Source: an uncultured Prevotellaceae bacterium
GTDB lineage: Bacteria; Bacteroidota; Bacteroidia; Bacteroidales; Muribaculaceae
NCBI GenBank assembly: GCA_947254205.1
Contig: CAMYCE010000090.1
Location: forward strand, 1 to 9,179
Direction of reading: 5' to 3'
Length of the DNA stretch: 9,179 nt
Below the pieces are notes generated by a model. The model was given only the letters and a program-made list of their open reading frames with translations. It was not told the DNA's origin and did not search any database. The position numbers and the translations under genes were made by a program. Shown here in pieces: positions 1 to 5,123 of this stretch. Position 1 is the first letter of the stretch. Every line of letters begins with the position of its first letter.

Positions 1-1963
1 GCACTGTTTGTTGAATTTGTCGTTGTGTTACCTAAAACAAAGATACAAATTTGAAAGCAATTCACAACTGTGCCATATCGTTGCATGAAAATTTTTCAGT
101 TGTGTTACCTAAAACAAAGATACAAATTTGAAAGCAATTCACAACTTGGTCGCAATTCAACTTCTATCGGCTCGTGTTGTGTTACCTAAAACAAAGATAC
201 AAATTTGAAAGCAATTCACAACAATTATCCGATACATAATGCTCAACGATAAGTTGTGTTACCTAAAACAAAGATACAAATTTGAAAGCAATTCACAACA
301 GTTAGAGAGTTCATCACGCACAACCCCTCGTTGTGTTACCTAAAACAAAGATACAAATTTGAAAGCAATTCACAACCCATCAATAGTAAGCTCTATATAC
401 TCCATAGTTGTGTTACCTAAAACAAAGATACAAATTTGAAAGCAATTCACAACATAGGTTTCAAAGCCCATTTCATAGGTAGGGTTGTGTTACCTAAAAC
501 AAAGATACAAATTTGAAAGCAATTCACAACACAATTGCCAACTATCTTCATGTTGGCTTTGTTGTGTTACCTAAAACAAAGATACAAATTTGAAAGCAAT
601 TCACAACACTCACAAGAGCGGGCAATGGTTCAAGAGCGTTGTGTTACCTAAAACAAAGATACAAATTTGAAAGCAATTCACAACGAGACCTTGAAGCAGG
701 TGATGAAGAAAAACGTTGTGTTACCTAAAACAAAGATACAAATTTGAAAGCAATTCACAACAAACAACTAAATCAAAACAACCAATCAAAAGTTGTGTTA
801 CCTAAAACAAAGATACAAATTTGAAAGCAATTCACAACAGTAGGTTTTATTGCTCACCTCGCACTCATGTTGTGTTACCTAAAACAAAGATACAAATTTG
901 AAAGCAATTCACAACATGATGAGTAATTGTTAATATTTTAATCAAGTTGTGTTACCTAAAACAAAGATACAAATTTGAAAGCAATTCACAACTCAATCAA
1001 GGCTTGTGTGTACTCCAAAATGGTTGTGTTACCTAAAACAAAGATACAAATTTGAAAGCAATTCACAACTTCTTGTGTCATAATCCAAATGCTTTAATTG
1101 TTGTGTTACCTAAAACAAAGATACAAATTTGAAAGCAATTCACAACTTCATTGTCTTGAGTGTTAGAGTAAAGTTCGTTGTGTTACCTAAAACAAAGATA
1201 CAAATTTGAAAGCAATTCACAACTGTTATAGTTGGCTATTACATTATTAAGATGTTGTGTTACCTAAAACAAAGATACAAATTTGAAAGCAATTCACAAC
1301 GAGGTGGACGTGTTGCGTGACTGGTTTGGCGTTGTGTTACCTAAAACAAAGATACAAATTTGAAAGCAATTCACAACACACGTCTGCAAAAAGTGAATAA
1401 GTCACGATGTTGTGTTACCTAAAACAAAGATACAAATTTGAAAGCAATTCACAACTACCAGCCTTTTTTTCGTTAATTACATCGAGTTGTGTTACCTAAA
1501 ACAAAGATACAAATTTGAAAGCAATTCACAACCCCGTGCGTCCTCCACGGGGATAGGCGCATGTTGTGTTACCTAAAACAAAGATACAAATTTGAAAGCA
1601 ATTCACAACTTTCAAGTTGCTTATCCATCATGATAACGTGTTGTGTTACCTAAAACAAAGATACAAATTTGAAAGCAATTCACAACCTGGAAATACCACA
1701 TTGACACCTTGCGTATGTTGTGTTACCTAAAACAAAGATACAAATTTGAAAGCAATTCACAACGTCGGCAAACGTTTTCTCGTCCGCCTTGTAGTTGTGT
1801 TACCTAAAACAAAGATACAAATTTGAAAGCAATTCACAACTACCAGAATATAATGTTAGTTCTTGCGCGAGTTGTGTTACCTAAAACAAAGATACAAATT
1901 TGAAAGCAATTCACAACATATTACTGCTGTCCGTCCGTTGGACAAGTGTTGTGTTACCTAAAA

Positions 1964-1993
1964 CAAAGATACAAATTTGAAAGCAATTCACAA
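1964..1993 (-). promoter_or_regulatory. Repeat-internal promoter motif (representative; present in all 26 full repeats)
   Basis: On the minus strand every full repeat reads TTG, then 19 bases, then TATCTTTG. In the repeat starting at 1948 the TTG is at 1993-1991 and TATCTTTG at 1971-1964. The Bacteroidota primary sigma factor recognises TTG near -33 and TAnnTTTG near -7 with 19-21 bases between, so both elements and the spacing fit. Transcription would start about ten bases before the repeat ends and run straight into the spacer at lower coordinates. The same motif recurs 26 times at the same place in each repeat. The function is inferred by analogy with Neisseria type II-C arrays, whose repeats carry promoters. 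Confidence 0.55.
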
Positions 1994-2024
1994 CCAAGCC
2001 CAGCCTTATTACCTGCGTATGTAA

Positions 2025-2045
2025 GTTGTGTTACCTAAAACAAAG
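2025..2045 (-). repeat. Truncated terminal CRISPR repeat
   Basis: The last repeat matches the consensus for its first 21 bases (GTTGTGTTACC to CAAAG) and then diverges completely into TTTGATTAAATC. A degenerate repeat usually marks the end of an array away from the leader. Only 20 bp separate it from the stop codon of the ADP-ribosylglycohydrolase gene, which leaves no space for a leader here. On the minus strand the part kept is the 3' portion of the repeat, starting exactly at the TTTG of its promoter-like motif. The TAT and the upstream TTG are lost; the substitute, AAACTTTG, is a poorer match. Confidence 0.9.
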
Positions 2046-2065
2046 TTTGATTAAATCTTCTTTCT

Positions 2066-2866
2066 TCATACCAAATATTTCAAGAAATCATCTGTGCCAT
2101 TGTAGGTGCGAATGGTGTTGTAAAACCTGAATACTACTGCTTTCATGTCGTTGGGTAGATAGGTTGTTGCTTTTTTCACCAAGTCAAGCGGACAACCCCA
2201 CATAGCCTCGGCAAGCGAGCCGACGATTGCGCCCAGTGTGTCGCTATCGCCCCCGTATGACACCGCCTTGCGGATAGCGTCCTCGAAGCCGCCACTTTGC
2301 ATCACGATGCGGAAAGCCAACGGCACGCAACCTTGGCACGTTTCATCAAACCTGCCTTGAGGTGGCAGGTCACTTTCCCAGTCTTCACCATAGTAATAGG
2401 CTGCAGTCTTGCGCACGCAATCTAAATCGTGCTCATGCCTAAGCCTATATATGGCACAAGCGGTGGCACAAGCACCCTTTTCGCCCTCAACGTGGTTGTG
2501 CGACACGCTTGCGGTGTCTCTTGCAGCTGATAGCGTCAAGGGTAACGACGCATAGAACCACCCAATGGGGCTAACACGCATTGCCGCACCATTGCCAAAG
2601 CTGTTGTAGGGTTGTGGGTCTTTCTCCCTAATCCATCGTGCAAAAGATGCGCCATAGCCACCCATCGGGCACGGATAACGGTTGCACCAGCTATGCAAGG
2701 TTGCCTTGAATGGCTGGTTGTGCAACAAGGCTTCCATGATTGCCACCGTGCAAATGGTGTCGTCGGTGAAACTGCACCCGTTGGTGAACATTTCAAAATC
2801 GTAATCAAAAGTATTGTTGAACTCGTATTTTGAGCCGACAATATCACCTATAATTGCTCCTAACAT
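2066..2866 (-). CDS. ADP-ribosylglycohydrolase (DraG/ARH-like) family protein
   Basis: This 266-aa protein belongs to the ADP-ribosylglycohydrolase family, cytosolic enzymes that remove ADP-ribose from proteins or other acceptors using two magnesium ions. The family hallmarks are in order: GAIIGDIVGSKYE at the N-terminus (residues 3-15), the metal-binding TDDT at 34-37, GNGAAMR at 91-97, the SHNHVEG helix start at 122-128, and the second metal site GGDSDT at 205-210 followed by LGAIVGSLAEA. Both acidic metal clusters are intact, so it should be active. The length is about normal for bacterial members. The start fits because the conserved glycine-rich motif begins at residue 3. The gene ends 20 bp from the CRISPR array, and its transcript would run into the array on the inferred crRNA strand. 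The substrate cannot be told from sequence; many bacterial members have no known target. No partner ADP-ribosyltransferase is visible. Confidence 0.92.
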   Translation of the reverse strand: MLGAIIGDIVGSKYEFNNTFDYDFEMFTNGCSFTDDTICTVAIMEALLHNQPFKATLHSWCNRYPCPMGGYGASFARWIREKDPQPYNSFGNGAAMRVSPIGWFYASLPLTLSAARDTASVSHNHVEGEKGACATACAIYRLRHEHDLDCVRKTAAYYYGEDWESDLPPQGRFDETCQGCVPLAFRIVMQSGGFEDAIRKAVSYGGDSDTLGAIVGSLAEAMWGCPLDLVKKATTYLPNDMKAVVFRFYNTIRTYNGTDDFLKYLV

Positions 2867-3021
2867 TTTTAATTATCCTTTCTTCTTTGCGTGCGCTTTC
2901 CTTTCGATTGCTCCGATGCGGATAACGCACTTCTTGTTTTCTTTTTGGATCGCCCCTTCAACTGGCGGAGACTTGAAAAGCTGTGTCACATAGAACAAAG
3001 ACACGAAGCAAAAAAACTCTA

Positions 3022-3444
3022 TTATTTACGCTTAATGACCATTCCTGTAACGAAAACTTTAGTGGGATTGGAGATTATCTCTATATTGATGATGCCGTCA
3101 CCACCCATTTGCACACATTTGTCAACGGCAAAATTCAATGCCGATTGGCATGAGCTATTGCGCCAATCCTGTCTCCCGAAAAAGAATTTTCCAGCACCTT
3201 CGTTGCCATAGATTTCTCCTTTATTCTTCTCGGTGGATTTATTCTTAACCTTTCCACTTGACTCTTCTACCATTATAGAGGCAATCGAGGTATAGTCAAA
3301 GTTCACTGAATTGGATTCAGACAAAAAAATAGCTCCATTTTGGCTTGCATCTTGATAGGAGACCGATTTAATCGATTGATAAAAATTGGGGAGACACGAG
3401 CTCATCGACAAAGCGAGGACGATAATAGGAATAAACTTTTTCAT
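3022..3444 (-). CDS. Small hypothetical lipoprotein
   Basis: I place the start at 3444, giving 140 aa beginning MKKFIPIIVLALSMSSC. This is a clean lipoprotein signal peptide: two lysines, a hydrophobic stretch and a lipobox ending at Cys17. The open frame extends upstream to 3567, but those 41 extra residues would bury the signal peptide and cross a terminator-like hairpin. No run of acidic residues follows Cys17, so the Bacteroidota surface-export signal seems absent and the protein probably faces the periplasm. The mature part is rich in Ser, Asn and Lys. The C-terminal segment (about 104-140), with MGGDGIINIEI (113-123) and VTGMVIKR, resembles the last strands of small GGDA-type domains such as YbjQ or DUF4156 families; that similarity is an impression only. 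It has two more cysteines, at 99 and 110. It is separated by 155 bp from the ADP-ribosylglycohydrolase gene downstream. The function is unknown. Confidence 0.75.
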   Translation of the reverse strand: MKKFIPIIVLALSMSSCLPNFYQSIKSVSYQDASQNGAIFLSESNSVNFDYTSIASIMVEESSGKVKNKSTEKNKGEIYGNEGAGKFFFGRQDWRNSSCQSALNFAVDKCVQMGGDGIINIEIISNPTKVFVTGMVIKRK

Positions 3445-3494
3445 TTTGTTTATCAATTTAAAGTGTATGTTATAAGATTTTATTATTAAAACAT

Positions 3495-3561
3495 AAAAGA
3501 AAAGGGGCGAAGCGTGCACCCTTAGAGACCACAATTGCATGGCTATCGTCCCCTTTCTTTT
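3495..3561 (-). terminator. Terminator-like long hairpin upstream of the lipoprotein gene
   Basis: The arms 3495-3510 (AAAAGAAAAGGGGCGA) and 3546-3561 (TCGTCCCCTTTCTTTT) are inverted copies with one unpaired A on each side of the GGGG/CCCC core. They enclose a 35-base loop. In the minus-strand transcript the G/C core is followed by a U-rich run (UUUUCUUUUAUGUUUU), as in an intrinsic terminator. It would end transcripts coming from the HIRAN gene, or act in the leader of the lipoprotein gene. The loop is longer than in a textbook terminator, so the function is uncertain. Confidence 0.4.
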
Positions 3562-3660
3562 CAACAAGTATATACAAAAACACTCTTCTATATCACCTCA
3601 TTCATAGGAGTAGAAAAAGCGGTGTGCACCAACAACAATTCATGTGCACAACTACAACAT

Positions 3661-3770
3661 TTAACCCCAATCGGCCATTAGGTTTCTTTGTTTTTGTCAA
3701 AATAAATGACAAAGGCAAGGAAAAGCCTAATATATTTTCTTATTGCGACCTAATGACCGATTGGGGTTTA
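3661..3770. repeat. 110-bp inverted-repeat element, copy 1 (MITE- or REP-like)
   Basis: The left end 3663-3683 (AACCCCAATCGGCCATTAGG, plus T) is the inverse of the right end 3748-3768 with a single mismatch over 21 bp. Inside are two smaller hairpins: TTTGTCA/TGACAAA around a 7-base loop, and AGGC/GCCT. TTTAA directly abuts both outer ends (3660-3664 and 3767-3771). A second copy lies at 8440-8549 with about five differences. This copy begins four bases after the stop codon of the HIRAN gene. No open reading frame is inside, so if it is mobile it depends on a transposase elsewhere. In the rest of the 330-bp gap between the HIRAN and lipoprotein genes I see only the hairpin at 3495-3561 and AT-rich sequence. 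Confidence 0.85.
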
Positions 3771-3774
3771 ACAA

Positions 3775-4113
3775 CTAATCTTTTTGAGGCTCGGTAGAGC
3801 GCGGAGCAATGAAGATGGTGATGCCAATTTGCTGTGAAGGGTGCTTGTCGGGGCAGTAGCTGTCGATATAGGCTTCAAAGGCTTCGCTCCAACCTTGGTC
3901 GAGAAATGGAACAAGCGAACTGTTCTCGCAGGCCGGAATGTAGCCAATGCGGTATTCACCATAATAGAGGGCAATGGCATTGGGGTCGTGGGCATTGTGG
4001 GGCTCACGCACCATGTTGAGCTTGGTGCCTGCCTTGAGTGCATCGATGCAAAAAAGTGATTCGCCATATTGCACGCCAGCCACAAGCATGCGGTCAAAGT
4101 AAATTCTTTTCAT
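3775..4113 (-). CDS. Small HIRAN-domain protein
   Basis: This 112-aa protein consists mostly of one HIRAN domain: VAGVQYGES (11-19), then an AGTKLNMVREPHNAHDPNAI core (28-47) and IALYYGEYRIGYIP (47-60). HIRAN domains bind DNA ends or single-stranded 3' ends in HLTF/Rad5-type helicases, and also occur alone in bacteria beside DNA-processing genes. The ASP-rich HNAHDPNAI block that typifies the family is intact. I choose the start at 4113 (MKRIYFDRML) because a promoter lies at 4142-4169; the longer frame to 4188 would begin upstream of that promoter. The tail after residue 90 is polar and probably disordered. It stands 85 bp after the WYL gene and just ahead of copy 1 of the 110-bp element. 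The biological role of stand-alone bacterial HIRAN proteins is not established. DNA binding is inferred from the family. Confidence 0.85.
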   Translation of the reverse strand: MKRIYFDRMLVAGVQYGESLFCIDALKAGTKLNMVREPHNAHDPNAIALYYGEYRIGYIPACENSSLVPFLDQGWSEAFEAYIDSYCPDKHPSQQIGITIFIAPRSTEPQKD

Positions 4114-4141
4114 TGTTGATAGTTTTTTTATGATTACAATG

Positions 4142-4169
4142 CAAAGGTAATAGCTCACCTGTGCCACAA
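4142..4169 (-). promoter_or_regulatory. Promoter of the HIRAN gene
   Basis: The minus strand has TACCTTTG at 4149-4142, an exact match to the Bacteroidota -7 element TAnnTTTG, preceded by TTG at 4169-4167. The 17-base gap is two shorter than the usual 19-21. Transcription would start near 4136, about 20 bases before the ATG at 4113. This supports the shorter start and indicates that the gene can be transcribed apart from the WYL gene. Confidence 0.5.
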
Positions 4170-4198
4170 CCTTTCCTACTATCAACAAAAACGAAAAA

Positions 4199-5104
4199 TT
4201 AATCGTTGATACGTGCTATTTCTTGTGCTTTGACTTTCACACTTTGGCGCAACGATAGCGGTTCGAGCACCTCGCAATGAGCTCCGAGCCCTGTGATGGT
4301 GTCGATGAGTTCATAGTTTTCAATCAAGCGATAGCGATAGATGGTGAAGACATCGGTTTTGCTTTCTACCTCTTGGGAGTGATGCAAGGGCAATGTGTCG
4401 ATATAGTCGCGCACATAGCCTGTGACCTTGAGGCGCACAACCTCTATGGGTTTCTCCTCGTCGCTGTGCATGCCAATGCACGATTCAAACTTGCGTTTGG
4501 CCGAGAACGAAGTCGGCATGTCGAAGGTCTGGTCGAGTTCGCGCACCTCAACAATGCGATCAAGCCCATAGGAGAACTCGCGATTGTGCTTGTCGCTGTG
4601 GGCAATGAGATACCAGCGGCGGTTGCACAGTTTTAAAGCATAGGGCTTTGTTTCAAAGGCATAGTCATAGCCGGTGGCAAAGGGCTGATAGTGCATCCAA
4701 ATCATGTGATTGTGCCGCATGGCCGAGCAGATGATTTCGAGCGTCTCACCTGCCGTGGGAATTTCTTCGAGCAAAATGCGACTATGCAACAATCTATTAT
4801 CGGCCATCACACTGCCTATTGACAGGGCATTGAGGCTCCATTGCATGAGATCGCTGTGCGAGGTTTCGTCGCCGGCAATGAAATAGCGAAAAGGTGCCTT
4901 GTGCTCACATTCTACCCAAATGCCCAAAGCCAAGGGCAAAGAATTGAGCCAGTTGCGAAAGGTGCGTTTCGACAAGTCGTTTCCCCACTCGTTGAGGCAA
5001 CTTTGTCGCCAACGCTCATTGATTTGCTCAAAGGTGATGCCTCCCTGTGAGCGTCTAATGGTGTCAATCAACCAAATATAACGTCTAAAAATGTCTTTGG
5101 CCAT
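4199..5104 (-). CDS. WYL-domain transcriptional regulator
   Basis: The 301-aa protein has the build of a YafY/WYL regulator. The N-terminal part (about 4-58), with FEQINERWRQ and SKRTFRNWLNSL, is a winged-helix-like DNA-binding region. The WYL domain spans about 125-195, with MIWMHYQPF (134-142), the motif RRWYLIAHS (162-170) and YGLDRI (179-184). The C-terminal WCX-like part runs from about 218 to 301. WYL domains form an SH3-like fold that senses small ligands or nucleic acid, and such proteins control DNA-damage, metabolic and defence genes, including some CRISPR systems. The start at 5104 is 19 bp after the stop of the TonB-dependent receptor gene, so the two are probably one transcript. 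No separate promoter fits in that gap. The regulator could control the receptor operon. A link to the CRISPR array 2 kb away is possible but unsupported. Confidence 0.9.
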   Translation of the reverse strand: MAKDIFRRYIWLIDTIRRSQGGITFEQINERWRQSCLNEWGNDLSKRTFRNWLNSLPLALGIWVECEHKAPFRYFIAGDETSHSDLMQWSLNALSIGSVMADNRLLHSRILLEEIPTAGETLEIICSAMRHNHMIWMHYQPFATGYDYAFETKPYALKLCNRRWYLIAHSDKHNREFSYGLDRIVEVRELDQTFDMPTSFSAKRKFESCIGMHSDEEKPIEVVRLKVTGYVRDYIDTLPLHHSQEVESKTDVFTIYRYRLIENYELIDTITGLGAHCEVLEPLSLRQSVKVKAQEIARIND

Positions 5105-5123
5105 GATGAAGCTTGATTGCTAA

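Larger units (their letters stand above)
1..2045 (-). CRISPR. Type II-C-like CRISPR array, 27 repeats, incomplete at left edge
   Basis: A 47-bp repeat starts at 22 and recurs every 77 bp (22, 99, 176 ... 1331). One 31-nt spacer (1378-1408) shifts the phase, and repeats then start at 1409, 1486 ... 1948 and 2025. By eye the 26 full repeats are identical. There are 26 complete spacers, 25 of 30 nt, all different, plus a partial spacer at 1-21, so the array continues to the left. Each repeat begins GTTGTG and ends CACAAC, a 6-bp terminal inverted repeat. The 47-bp repeat with 30-nt spacers is typical of Bacteroidota type II-C (Cas9) systems. I infer that crRNAs come from the minus strand: that strand of the repeat starts GTTGTGAATTGCTTTC, like the II-C repeats I remember from Bacteroides, and only that strand carries a promoter-like sequence. 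No cas gene or tracrRNA anti-repeat is visible in the window. The array call is certain; subtype and strand are inferences. Confidence 0.97.

Noticed and set aside
2891..3211. A 106-codon plus-strand frame starting between two genes.
   Set aside because: Its second half is antisense to the lipoprotein gene, the translation has no recognisable domain, and no plus-strand promoter is seen ahead of it.
3445..3567. N-terminal extension of the lipoprotein by 41 residues.
   Set aside because: It would place an ordinary lipoprotein signal peptide in mid-protein and cross the hairpin at 3495-3561. The start at 3444 is better.
4114..4188. N-terminal extension of the HIRAN protein by 25 residues.
   Set aside because: The start would lie upstream of the -7 promoter element at 4142-4149, and the extra residues are not part of the domain.
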